Assembly (NCBI RefSeq): GCF_014805625.2
Contig: NW_023998565.1
Location: forward strand, 1,669,018-1,733,017
Direction: 5' to 3'
Length of the DNA: 64,000 bases
From: Glossina fuscipes
Taxonomy: Eukaryota; Arthropoda; Insecta; Diptera; Glossinidae
The position numbers were made by a program, and so were the translations under genes. The notes beneath the pieces are model-generated. The model searched no databases. It had not been told where the DNA came from and saw nothing but the letters and a program-made list of their open reading frames with translations. Below, piece after piece: positions 22,120 through 33,953 of this stretch (position 1 is its first letter; the number at the start of each line of letters is the position of its first letter).

Positions 22120-24280
22120 AAAAAACATAATTGTTTCTATTAATTAAAATATAATATTTTCCTTTCATCCTGTCTAACATTCATTATGAATGTAATGGAG
22201 TTTCGACAGGGTATGAACATATTGCTCGTTGTATTCATAGTGAAAATGCATTAAATCCGGGTAAAGTAGATTGGATTTTTAGAAGAAAGAGGCTCTGTGA
22301 CTTATTCAAATCGAGCAAATTGGATTGAACGTAGAACGTATCGAATGTTCGATAAACATAGTTTCTCGTAGAGATCGTGGCACATACTTCTCAGAAAACG
22401 ATTTCACAAAATCTTTCTTGAGTGTTCCACATTCGTGTAAAAAAGAATTGTGAAAAATCGCTTCGTCTATACTGTTACAGTGATTCACTCTAAAGCAATT
22501 ACTTTCAACTTGTCGAATAGCGGTATCATGTTTATCACTAAAATGTGTTTTTCAAACATGAACTTAAACTTTTTGACTATAATTCGTAACAACACATAAG
22601 AACGAAGAAAGTAAGAAGGATCTCATTGAGATATCAGCTATTGGAACTGAATGTTTTACCCACTCGATAGTTTATATCTTGAATTAATTTCCCCACAACT
22701 AATATTCCAAGATAACTCAAGAGTACATAACGTCAAGTAAACATCCCCTGACGACTTACCCGTACAAAAAATAACCTGAGCACAATATGAAAAAATAAAA
22801 TATGGTGTGCCCTCACAATGTTTTATTAATAGTTCCTACCCGTGACGTTTCGATGTTGGGTTTAGTTTTTTTCTTTTATTTTATCAATATAGTAAGGAGG
22901 GATCCGCTACAAGAAAATATATATTTATGTATACATATACTTCGGTAGTATCGTATGAAAGGTGAATTTTTGAAAAATGTTCTTAGTTCGGCGATATTCG
23001 AGATATTAGAAAATACTACGCGTTAGTGTGAGGATGCCTTTGCCTCCTTGCCTCAATATTTTGATTACTTTGTTTAATAGGTGGATTGTGTGTAGGACCG
23101 TATCTCTGTTGCTTGCCATTACGTAAATAATTTCATTGTCGGATTTTAATGCAACCTCTGTGCATGATGAATAATTTACACTCTTATACCACAGTTTACA
23201 ATATTGATTTCCCCCTTACAGGTAATAAGCCAAACAAGTAGTTTAAGATAGTAAAAGTTAAGACGTAAAAATGCTTCTATTAAAGGGTAGAATTTTACTT
23301 CAACAAAAATTTTGCCATTAATAACAATAACATAAAGACCGATAATCTTTGGCAAAAGCATTAGTGTAATACTTTTTGACGTCACATTTTAGGCTGAAGA
23401 AACTCTGTAATATCACAACGCTATAATCAAAAAAATTTTTTCGCTTTTGGGTTCTACGGTACGTTTGCTAACAATATCATATTATTATAACCTTCATCAA
23501 CTTTGTATCTACTTGTGTTAAGTCCATGCGTACAAGTGTTTGTCGTCCATGTGAACATGAAGAACCGTAACAGCCGGGTAACAATAGTTAGATAACAAAT
23601 GAACGCCGACTTATTGACGCAGTGCCGCAATGGCTTACCTCAAAATGATGAGCAGTTTAGTAAAGCTTTATTGGCCTTTTATTATAAGCGTTGTCAACTT
23701 TTAGTACTTAATTTTTTTCGATACTCTTGCTGTTGAATAAAGTATTTGTGTATTTCACTGACAATCTTCATAAAATGGTAAGTTACCGCAAACAGAACAT
23801 TTGCAATATATGTGACAAGGAATGAGGAAAACGGGGGATGAAAATATATATTATATATGTACACAATGTTAATATATGTATATATTTTTTCAATGATTTC
23901 ATAACAATTTGAGGTTCTTTTTTATTTAAATTAGATTTAGTTCAATATTAAAGGCACAATTTGCTTATAGAATTTTGTCGCTGAGTATGGTTTTTCTAAG
24001 TTTTTATGTAAAGTATATATTAGAAATTTTCACTTTTTTCATATATTTTCAGCACTTTAATCTTGTAAGTTTAGTTTTAGTATAACAAAAGCAAGGATTA
24101 CCAGCAACTTTCGAAAGGATGCACGGAAGACCGACTGGTTAAATGATTGAAACCATTGCAGAAAATTTATATAAATTTAACGTAAAAAACAGCACCCTAG
24201 CGAGCTTCACATAGGCAATAAATACAAGAGAACAGCGAGAGAAAAGAGAGCTTTTTTATCTCCTTGCGACAGTGAGTTTC
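22120..24280. other. Intergenic DNA, no gene seen
   Basis: AT-rich, with short frames only. The two longest (minus strand, near 22306-22488 and 23176-23385) have no recognisable motif. No RNA gene is visible. Confidence 0.4.
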
Positions 24281-24289
24281 TGTTTTTAT

Positions 24290-24880
24290 ACACACCACTA
24301 TAAGACGGGGTATACTCATTTTGTCTTTTTCCATAATATATGTAACATCCAAAAGGGAATTTCAGAGACCCTATAAAGTATATATTTTCTTGATCAGCGT
24401 GAAATTCTGGGTTGATATAGCCACGTCTGTCCGTCTGTGTGGTGTTTGCTGTTGGCATTCTCTTGGTCGCCAAAAAGGAAGATATCAACTTCAATTTTGG
24501 TAGAAACATTGGAAGTTTTTGCACCCATGTTGGTATTGAGAGCACGCCTAATTGGTCGGAGCATATGCTGAACGCAACTCCGTCTTTCTTAACAAAAATT
24601 TGTGGGCTTTTCTTCATTATTCAGAAATTATAAAAGTTAGAATGTTGAAATTTTCCATATTTATTTTTCGAAACGCTCTCTTCTTTACGTGCAAAAATGA
24701 AAAAAATCGGCCATGTTCACACAAAGTTACAAGCGATTAAATTATCTTATTAGCCTGTTTATCATAACGTAAACAAGGCAAAATGAAGATATATTATCTC
24801 CCTAAAAGTGGTTTAATTATGAGTATCAAATAAAAAAATTTGGAGAGCAGAATGCGACAAGCATAGTGATGGTATGCAAG
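24290..24880. repeat. Dispersed repeat, longer copy
   Basis: The left part starts at about 24306 (ggggtatactcattttg) and continues with agaccctataaagtatat, cttgatcag and a gtctgtccgtctgtgtg block. The right part (24670-24880) is the sequence shared with 5990-6330. The minus-strand frame of 136 codons at 24207-24617 is only the antisense of this repeat. The class is unknown. No terminal repeats are seen. Confidence 0.55.
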
Positions 24881-25229
24881 ATCCTGCCCCCGCCGAATAC
24901 TTCTTACTTAATTGGTTTAAAAGCGCGCTAAGTCAATCCATTTGAATTTATCCCTCTATATATTTGCGTAATTATATTTCAAAGAGAAACATCACATTTT
25001 TAACCAATCAACTATTAGAGCCCTTGCGCAAACGCATTTCTAGCGCAGTGTCAGCGATCGTATAATAGAACTGTGCCTGAAAACCTATTAGTTTTCACTT
25101 GTCAAATGTCATCGCCGTACCAATTAGTACACTAAAGATTCGGAAAATAGCGTTAAATTTAAAACGGAATTACTCGCTGAAAATGGGGCAGCAGCTACTC
25201 CAAAAAATTAGGTGATTCTTTGTCTATTG

Positions 25230-26250
25230 GGTACGTTCGCAGTCTTAATACCAAACTCAAGTAGTTACGTTTAGGCTGTCATCATTTGGATTATCAAGAT
25301 ATGGCGTTTACAGAACCTTGGTTGATGTTAAACGTTCAGGATGCTAAAATGTTCGGTTCTGGGTATCAAGTGCAAGACAAATTGCAAAAAGTTGGAAGTG
25401 GAGTTTTAATTGTTGTGGTAAATTCTCTCCCGTCACCATTGTTGTTGTCGCTGTTATTTGTTGGTAGAAATTAGTGTTGTGGAATTGAATTGTTCATTCG
25501 ACTTTAACTTGGTGGCAAGGTTATTTTTATAACTTGTTCGCAAATTCCTCCGCCGTCGTACATTAGTATTTATTTAAAGTATTTCCACCCCATTCGCCCA
25601 ATGTCTCTACAAATGAATCCTGCTGATACATTATTTGTATTAGGTGACATTAACGTACCGGATCGTTTCTGGAACTTCACTGTTGAATGTAGCTGGCTTG
25701 ATCTTTAGTTGTGGTTGTTACGCTGAACTGTTTACGCTCGTGTTTGAGTTACGTCTGTGTCAGTTGAATCATATAACTAATTCCTTGAATAAATTTTTGG
25801 ATTTGCTCTTTGGTCGTTGTTTGGGAAGATGTTTATCATCCAACCATTCTGATCTTGTTGAGCTGTTCAACAAGGAGTTACAAGTCACACCTTACTTTCA
25901 GAAAGAAGGCTAACTTGCGATTTGTTTTTCAGAAAACTAATTATGCCAGACTTTGTGGTGAGTTGTTTAATATATCTTGCGATTTTGATTACGGCGATAT
26001 TGAGGTTACTGCGTCTGATTTTTATTCTAATCTCCATACTACTATGTCTGAGAATCCCTATTAAATGGAAATTTCCAAACGAGCGTTCACTTGCTTGATT
26101 CTCCAGTGAGTAAAAACTGTTCTCCATAATTGGAATAGACCTTTTATGAAGCATAAGAAAACTGGGCTAGTGATTTCACGAACTGTTGTACTTCGATGCA
26201 GTCAGATCCGAAAAGTTTTTTCAAATTTGTTAATTTTAAACAAAAGCTAG
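25230..26250 (+). mobile_element. Family C (CR1-like) LINE, endonuclease relic
   Basis: The plus strand near 25286 reads MAFTEPWL (from AFTETWL, endonuclease block), then VGSGVLIVVV (from GxGVLIAV). At about 25640 comes LGDINVPDRFW (from LGDFNLPQVTW, the catalytic GDxN block). Later pieces near 26190-26230 correspond to PKFFFKFVNSK. The family C copy at 42684-43451 carries the intact forms. Frameshifts and stops throughout show it is dead. Confidence 0.6.
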
Positions 26251-26389
26251 TAGGTTCCCCCCGGTCACATAATTTAATAATATTGTATTTTCTAATCGCT
26301 CTGAGATTTGAGATGTATTATATATAACAATCCTACACTTCTGCGAATGCCACATGATCACTTTATTAAAAGTACTTGAATTCAATTTA

Positions 26390-26990
26390 TGAAATTAATA
26401 TTTTGAATCGGCTAAACGAATCAGGAAAGGAGAATAAATAAGAATAATCACGTATGTTTGTACAAGTAATGTAAAAGATATTAAACTGTTCACTACATTC
26501 CACAATCAGCTTCAGAACAGAATATCAATTCAATATTTTACTTTATTAATACTACTAACCTTATTGTCTAATATTCATTTATTTAAATTAGAGCCGATAG
26601 CCTGTGTTGCTAGTGCTCAATGTCTTTTTTTTAGTCTAAGAATTCATCTCATTAGTCTAAAATTAAATTAATAATAATAAAAATAATAAACTGTTCACAA
26701 GTTAAAGTGATAGAAAGATAAGTTAATTGGATATATGTGCCTCGATACTCTCTTTGGTGTACTAAAATTAATTTCGCTTACGAAAACTGATGACGAGTTT
26801 ACTCCACTGACAAATTTAACTACAAAAGCGACATGAAGTGCGAGTGTCCACTTATAAAGACTTGGTAGACTTGTCAATTTCAAACGGCTAACATACAGAA
26901 ACAGAATACAACTGGGGTTCCATCCTAGCCCTCGTAAGGCAAACACAATAAATAATTTTCAGCCCCACTCTATCATATCAATATCACACT
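26390..26990 (-). mobile_element. Family C (CR1-like) LINE, C-terminal fragment interrupted by family A
   Basis: The minus strand at 26695-26946 reads FALRGLGWNPS, SLPSLYKWTLALHVAFVVKF and SRHIYPINLSF, matching FALRNLGSGP, SLPSLEKRRFVLGVSFVIKV and SRHFILVKLS at 41040-41330. DNA similarity continues on the left side of the inserted piece (about 26390-26481). The two parts are therefore one older family C fragment split by the insertion at 26494-26686. Confidence 0.65.
26494..26686 (+). mobile_element. Family A 3' end insertion with 12-bp target duplication
   Basis: About 193 bp, from cattccacaatcagcttc to a TAA-type tail, nearly identical to the 3' ends at 18341-18538 and 20105-20274. It is flanked by taaactgttcac at 26482-26493 and again at 26687-26698. 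That is a target-site duplication in the 10-14 bp range usual for I elements. It is a heavily 5'-truncated insertion, made by target-primed reverse transcription, in an older family C fragment. Confidence 0.85.
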
Positions 26991-26999
26991 AATAATTTG

Positions 27000-29870
27000 A
27001 AGATACCACTATTGACGCACACTCAAGAGTTGACCCAGCCAACGAAGGGAATAAACTGTTTGTTATGTAAGGGTCATCAAATTACTGAGACCAACTTCTG
27101 ATCCATCCCACGGTTCTTCTGGCTCTATTTACGATTGAGCGTACATATAAATCGTCGTTCGGGATCAAACACATCACCCAAATTTTCAATATCTACAGCA
27201 TCTTCGTATTTAGTTAGCAAGGTTTTTAAACCTTTCTTTAGACCATCTGTTCGTGCATCGAATGAAAGAGATATGATGATGATTAAAGCAGGTGGGTATT
27301 GAACCACACACGACAGATTATTTATGAATAGGGTCAAGTAGGCTTGAAAGTTGGACGAAACTATTATCTTTCTAGGCTAAGTACAATAATAAATAACACA
27401 TAATGTATATGTGTATAATCGGACTACTTAAGTAATTATGTAAATATAGTTACATGTATATATATAATACATGTTGACACGTACGCCTATTAATATGTCA
27501 ATATCAATGTGTCTGTATGTAAATAAATTCATTCTTCAGAATGTGATTTTATTTTTATGTATTAGAAAAATCAGAGGCCAATAGGTAACATCCAACAGGA
27601 ACTTACTTGGCATTGGTCATCTTTTTGAAGCACTTTCGAAAGAACTCTTCCCCTTATTGCAAACGGCTCATAGCATCTATTATGCCAATTAAAAAAAAAT
27701 TGATTTACTTTAAACGCTTATTTATCACAGCTCGAGCAAAAAGACCTTTCAACTTATGAAAAAGCTTCGTCTATATTTGATAGAACGCTTAACTGCTTTC
27801 GTCTGGCAGCTGCAAGCAAACAAAAATATGTGGTAATTATTTGCAATACATTAATGTATTTAATTTTTTAAATTAAAAAAAAAGCTGAAAACATTATGTG
27901 TTGAGACGAATATGTTAAGTGGTAAAAGTGTATACAGTGATGTAAGGATAATTTTGCATATTTTGTCTGAAATAAGATAATTTTAGAAATAATTTTGCTT
28001 AAAGGTAAGCATGAAAACTAGTAAGAACTTATCGTAAGTCAAAGAGACAAATATCTTAATAAAACAAGTTATTTCTCAAAAATGAGTATTGTTTTTTTCT
28101 GTAAAGAGCTCAAAGAGGCCATCATATAAAATTGAACCCAAAGATTCAGTTTTCTTATAAATAGTTATAGAGAGAGAGGCTTCAAAAAATTGCCATAACC
28201 AAATGAAACTTTTCGTACAAATTTAGAATGTCCAAATACTGAGCGAGAATTGTGAAAATTGCAACTTTTTTCCATATAACGACTTTTCAAAAGAAAGCAT
28301 TATATAAAAAGTGCACCACGAGGTCGAAAAACTGGACCGATCGAAACCACTTCCAATGGCCTTCCTGGAGTCGAAGCATGTCAGTGCACCAAATTTCGTC
28401 AAAATATTTCAAAAATTGCGGCCTGTAGCTTGAATACAAATATAGACAGACTTAGATCGACTCATTCATTTTCGGTACAATGAAAGTTGGGGCTACTTTA
28501 AGGCCCTTTACATGCTACATAGGTTGGCTTAACATACCTTGTATCGCAAGGGCTGTAGGGTATTAAAAGGCGACTACACTACATAAATAGTTTATTTTTT
28601 TAAAAAAGGAGAGCCGATAATTATTGCTCTTCGAACTTTTTTTTGTCATAGAATTTACCTTGATCTAAATAAATTGCAATAATAAAACCACTTACCATTT
28701 TTTCCCTTCAGCTTAAAAGTCTATGGATGTAAACGTACGGCAAGTTCTTTTATATCGAGTCAGCGTTTTTTAATGTTGACTAACTTATCACAATCCTGGT
28801 ATAATCATAGATTGTATTTTGTGCTTTTTGGAGAAATCATCTTTTTATTCTATTCTTTTCACAAGTCACTAGCTTTTTTTTACTCTTCGCTTACAACTTA
28901 TGAACCATTCCCTTCATTCTTTATTCCTTGCATCTAAACTTTAACCTACTTATTCCTAAATTTAAATCAATGCATAAGAGCTGCGAAAGCGAAACTGTAC
29001 TGTCAGGACAGAAAATACATTTTTCAGCCGCCAATAAAATAATAAACGCTACAAAACCTTTTAAGTTGAAGATAGGTGTCAACATAAGTGTTTGTTTGTA
29101 TATTTTTGGTATGAAACTTGCGTCTTTTTATATTTAATTCACTAACTAATAACTCCTTGAACAACCGTCCATCTATCACCTTTCTTTGGTGGCCAGTAAA
29201 ACGCTAAGCTATTACAATCGTTGCACTTCTTAACTTCAATACACCAGTATTACTTAGAATATCTTTCTTTCACTTAAATGTTTTATTTCAGGGCGCCATA
29301 CCCTTCAATTTAGATGAGGATTAAGCTTAGCGGCTTCGTGATTTCACTACATGACCTAATGCCTGGGCTTAGTTCACCAGTGTACTCAAGTTGCTAGAGA
29401 CATAGACCCAGTTAGGGTTTAAAGATGGAAAACCCTTTTCCCTGTAACAATCTTTCCTTTACCTCCAGAGTATTTTCAGGCAGTAAATTCAATCTTCGTT
29501 GTCTTAACAAGCGAAGTTCTACTTTTTTTCTGTTATAAGTTCGGTTACGGTGATATCCACATAAATAGCCAAACAGGTAAAAATTACGATTAGAAACTCA
29601 GTGCTCACAAGCTCAAATTTCAAGCACTTTGGTCATGGCTACAATGGATATTTTGTTAAAGAAGGTGTTACGCCTGCATTTACCGATTGGGCAAACTTAC
29701 CGACTGAGAACGCTAAGCTACGGTCAGCATCTTCCTAGCACATTCTCTATCTTTACTTCCTCTCAATTGAATAGGCTGAAAGAGCTTCTTATAATATCGA
29801 ACATGTGAAAACTAAAAATGAAATTCTGTAGATTCGCTTGTACCACAAGTTGAACAGATATCTTTTGGCA
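27000..29870. other. Intergenic DNA with one exon-like frame, otherwise nothing seen
   Basis: AT-rich. Apart from the possible exon at 27128-27282 I recognise no gene. A GC-richer patch at about 28320-28560 has the look of a dispersed repeat (ends in gggctgtagggtat), but no second copy is in the window. Confidence 0.35.
27128..27282 (-). CDS. Possible terminal exon of an unrecognised gene
   Basis: The minus strand has an acceptor-like tract ending in cgaacag (AG at about 27283), followed by an open run that includes GLKKGLKTLLTKYEDAVDIE, then NLGDVFDPERRFICTLNRK and a TAG stop at 27128. The composition (balanced, charged, few Asn/Lys runs) looks more like real protein than the AT-driven frames around it. 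I do not recognise the family, and no upstream exon or polyadenylation signal is evident nearby. It could be the last exon of a gene, a processed fragment, or chance. Confidence 0.25.
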
Positions 29871-29879
29871 TGGTACATA

Positions 29880-30425
29880 TAAAATTTGATGGACAAAATT
29901 GTACCGTCAAATCGAGTCTTTTTTGCAGGAAACGCGGCTTTTCCAATTAAAGAAACTCGTAATTATTCACTTTCTGCAACTTCTTTGTGCAATTGTGAAA
30001 TGGCTTTGATTTTTCGATAAAAGCCGTTAGCTGGTTTTTCCTTTGCATCGTTTATAAAAAAAAGAATAACCATGTGTTGTGAATAGAAAGAGAAGAGCAT
30101 TGCTTTCAATAAATGGGGGAAAAGCACAGTACCAATTCTGTTAAATGAGAATAAATGAATAAAATCACCGAAAAGCATCATAGAAGTTATTAGATGTAAA
30201 CAACTATTTAGATGTTCAAACATTGTCAAGTATTTTATTCATTTATCTGAGTATAAACTATAGAGGAAAAGCGTTTTGATAGGACGTCAACCATCTTTCT
30301 TTATTTTTCTTCAATAGTCAGTTGCGCATACAAAGCGACAGACCTCAATTTGGGATTTCATATACAGTCTTATGTATTTCAAATAAATCTTGATTATCTA
30401 CGTCTCTTTTATTTATTAATAATTT
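29880..30425 (-). mobile_element. Family B LINE, RNase H fragment
   Basis: From about 30420 downwards the minus strand reads INKRDVDNQDLFEIH, later GKAAFPAKKTRFDGTILSIK (about 29930-29880). It matches NKRDAENQYLFDIHGM and NGKADFHTKRGQVDGTI in the better family B copy at 49900-50130 (RNase H, with the GNxxAD-like block). Several frameshifts. On its right it is cut at an A-rich site by the family C copy that starts at about 30426. Confidence 0.6.
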
Positions 30426-31990
30426 TATTTACTTATGTATTTATTTATTTTTACCTACTTATATATGAAATTCAACTAAAGAAAATTACAGTCGCATTCA
30501 ATACGCCCTAAAAGTAAATCTTATGCTAATTGTTTTAAAACCTAGTATAAAATAAAAAGGAAAATGAAAGAAGAAGAATAATAAAGACAAAGTAAGCTAA
30601 AAATAAGTTAAAAAGTTAAAAATAATAATTTATAAATAAATCAATAAAAAAAGAAAAAAAGAGGGGAAAAAAAGCATGTGCACACTGGCACAGGAGCACA
30701 CCCGCAACAAGAACAGATCCAGGATGCAAGTGAACCCCTGAACCTTTGCAAATATGTATAAACTTGGCCGACACGTTAGCAACACCATACAATTTTCGAA
30801 ATAAAAAAAACTGTGATATTAAGAACGTAAGTTAATTTAAGTACTACAGCAAGAATTGGTTTTGAACAATTGAACCTACATAGCACCTATATAAAGGAGA
30901 TCACACAACAGAAGCATATTCGAGTATAGGTCTAACCAAACACAGGTACAGCCTTTTCATATGCAAGGATCATCAAGCTCTTTGGATTACCTCTTTATAA
31001 AACCAAGCGCGGACCGAGCTTTGCTTAACGAGAGCTCAATGTGGAAGTTAAAACGTAACCTATGGTCAAATAGAACGCCTAAATCTTTGAACGAATCGAC
31101 GTTCTCCAACTTGTGCGAATCAATGAAATGCTATGTAATGAATGACTTGCTTCATGAGAAAGAAAGCTTCTTACATTTATTTAGATTTAGTTTCATAAGA
31201 TTCAACGAGCACCATGCAACCAAATTATTCAAGTCAATTTGAAGGTGATGTGATTGCGATTCTACGGAAAAGGAAGAAAAGCTCTGGCTGGACTTAATCA
31301 CTGAGGGCAAATCATCAATGTCTAAATTAAATAAAATCGGTTCTAAGTGGTTGCCTTGAGGTACGCCAGACGTCATGGGGAATGGATATGAGGTGAGGAA
31401 GTTAAACAGAACCCTGAATGACCTATTATGCACATAAGAGTATATCTATTTCCCTAAATAGGAAGGCAAGCCAGAGACTTGGAGTTTAAAGATAAGTAGT
31501 TTATGGTTAACCAAATCAAACAGAGTTAGCAGTCGAAAAGTTTCGTCGGAAGTATTCAACAAAGTGATTTGAGATTTCAATAACATCCAACGACTCAGAG
31601 CCACTAAAAGACTCATGCGAGGAATTTATGGAGATTTTGCTTTTGGAATTAACGAACTTAAAAAAATATTTAGGATTAGCAAACAGAGGGAATTTAATGA
31701 ACTGAAGGTATTTGCGATAATATTGGTGGTTGAAAGAATTAAATCTAGGCCTTGTTGCTGAGTTAGCGAAATAGTCGAAAGCAGAGACACTTCTCGAAAA
31801 TTTCTTTCTTATACAGGGCAATGTATGAAATAGTTAACTTTCATTTGCTTTAAGAAGTTATTTAGCTGATTAAAAATTAGTTTAAAGTCAGTTAATGGTG
31901 ACGCGGCCAAAATTTTGCTGAATTTTTCTCTTGTCAAAGGTGTGACTATTCTCTATCTATTATCATCAACCTTTCCCCATCCTATCTACA
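30426..31990 (-). mobile_element. Family C (CR1-like) LINE, 5'-truncated copy
   Basis: On the minus strand: the EN-RT linker at 31990-31820, a frame at 31516-31821 (RFNSFNHQYYRKYLQFIKFP, then KYFFKFVNSKSKI), a deletion, RT with TSGVPQGNHLEPILFN (31360-31400), then VAWCSLNLMKLNLNKCKKLS. A 3' untranslated region follows and ends in AAAT-rich DNA at about 30426. It shares its 3' untranslated region with the copy at 40590-44500. The CADD catalytic box is deleted (IKSSQSFSSFSVESQ where the other copy has CADDVKLFSSFSVESQ). Confidence 0.75.
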
Positions 31991-32349
31991 TTTTTTGCAC
32001 TAATTTCTAATGCCAAAATAGTGATGGTTATTGATTTTGGTCGAAAATTCTTAAAGTGAAACGTTTTCCACGCAACGACTTTTTAAAGATAAGGGTTTAT
32101 ATGCGAAACGGCCGTAAAAGTGATCCGATTCAATCCATCGTCAATAGCGTTCATCCTTGGGAATGTTAGTTCCTAAGGAAAGAAATTTTTTTTTTGACGC
32201 AGCACAACGAGCGAAACATAATATAAGTACACTCATCTTCGTAGCAATTGCTATTACTAAAAAATTAAATTGTTTGAATTGAAAATGTGTCAGATTTAAT
32301 ACATGCGTGCATGTATTTTGTTTAAATATTATTCTACAGAAGTTATATA

Positions 32350-33300
32350 TTGATCTACAAAACAGTTAAATTTGATGATTTTGACCTTTCTCATCTTTTT
32401 CATTGCTGTTATTGATTGTTTGAAGAAATCTACTGCCGAAGTATGCCAAACACTTTTAGAAGCTTTTGGTGATGCTTCATTACATTCCAGTTTTACTTTC
32501 AATAGTTTAAGTGGAGACTTTAATGTGACTTTGAGCGGCCTGGAGACCCAAAAAAGATCGAAAACAATGAACTGGAAAATCTAGCTTCAATTCTCAAAGA
32601 GCTTTCGAACAGCCTAACAGTCGACAAATCAACTGTTTCGAGATGTTTACATTCGATGGAAAAGATCCAAGAGGAGGCAAATGGCAACCTTACGAATTGA
32701 CTGAAAACGCCATTCCGAAACGTCTCGACAAGGTGCTTTTATTGTCTACCAGGCAAAAATAAGAGTTTTCTGAAGCATGTTGTGATTGGAGATGAAAAGT
32801 AGATCTATTAAGACAGTCCCAAGCACAGAAAGTCATAGTTTAGTCCAGGAAAGACATCCCCATCCACACCAAAGCGGAATATTCATGACCATAAAGTTGC
32901 TGTGCGTACGGTAAGATCAGCAAGGTGTAGCGCATTATGCGTTGCTAAAACCTAGTGAAACTGTCACTGCAGATGTCTACCGACGTCAGTTGAACAAATT
33001 GAACGACGTATGGTTGCGAAAAAGAGCAGCAATAGCAGTTAACAGACGCATGACAAAGCTCCCACACTGTTGCAGATCGAGTCGGAAGTTCTGTCGCATA
33101 CATTGTACTCACCATACATAGCGACTTCCGGGTACTACTTGTTCAGATGGAATCAGCATGACTTGGGTGATACGCGGTTTCGAAAAGCTGAAGAAATGTG
33201 ACAAGGGGCCGCCCACTGCATCGCTGCCAAGCCAACACTGTTCTTTCGGCCAGGTAAGATAGGGAAGTTGAAGCAATAATGGAAAATATTTTGATTACTA
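32350..33300 (+). mobile_element. Decayed mariner, relic 2 (same family as relic 1)
   Basis: The plus-strand pieces come in order. AEVCQTLLEAFGDASL (32427-32480) is followed by SILKELSNSLTVDKSTVSRC (about 32590) and HSMEKIQEEANG. Next is VVIGDEK followed by a stop where W belongs (about 32780-32800), then DSPKHRKS, the WHDN region, and finally SGYYLFRWNQHDLGDTRF (about 33125-33180). These match mauritiana-type mariner blocks (LxEAYGD, TGDEKW, DNPKRRKSW, SDYHLFRSMQHGLxxxxF). It shares the phrase gatgattttgacctttctc with relic 1. It lies just downstream of ND-51 and is dead. Confidence 0.7.
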
Positions 33301-33809
33301 TATATTCTACCAAATTTTTTAAATAAACTTCTTCTGAAGTGATCAAAATACATGCAATCACCCAATGTTTCTGTAACGCGTTATACCACACGATATTAAA
33401 TTTAAAATTTTGAAGTCATTACAAATTTCCTAAAAGCATCCACATTCCTATCCCTCAAATTTGATATTTTTATCATTAATTCGTGATCTTGCTTTCAATT
33501 TTTATTTGTTTTAATGATAATAAATAAAGCGCGAATTTCAGCTTCGATAATTTAGCAGTATTTAACATGATTATTTAATGTTATAATTCATAAAGGCGCA
33601 AGGTGTGTTCATAAAGGTACACGCAATTGACAAAAACTGTAAAATATTATTTATATCTGGTGAAATGCTATTAACTATTATTAACTTAGCGACGGGCGGC
33701 CCACAATCAGTGAAATAGATTATAATTTTCATATTTGTGGCGAGTGTGAAAATTTTGCCAGAAGGCGATCCTAGCTTTCTTACTTGTTTACTCCTCCTAC
33801 AGTTAATAA

Positions 33810-33822
33810 AGATTTTATTACG
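33810..33822 (-). promoter_or_regulatory. Probable polyadenylation signal of ND-51
   Basis: The plus strand gattttattacg reads AATAAAA on the minus strand, about 135 bases past the ND-51 stop codon. It is the nearest canonical hexamer that I see. Confidence 0.4.
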
Positions 33823-33953
33823 TTAATGACGATTATATCATAGTACATTAATACATGCGCATAAGCAGGGCATATATATAACAATATACATTCTCGTTTA
33901 CAAAGAACGAATTAAATTAATGTTGTAAAATTATTTCTAAGCCATTGCAAAGC

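Noticed and set aside
24207..24617. 136-codon minus-strand frame
   Set aside because: It is the antisense of the gggtatac/gtctgtc dispersed repeat and has no domain.
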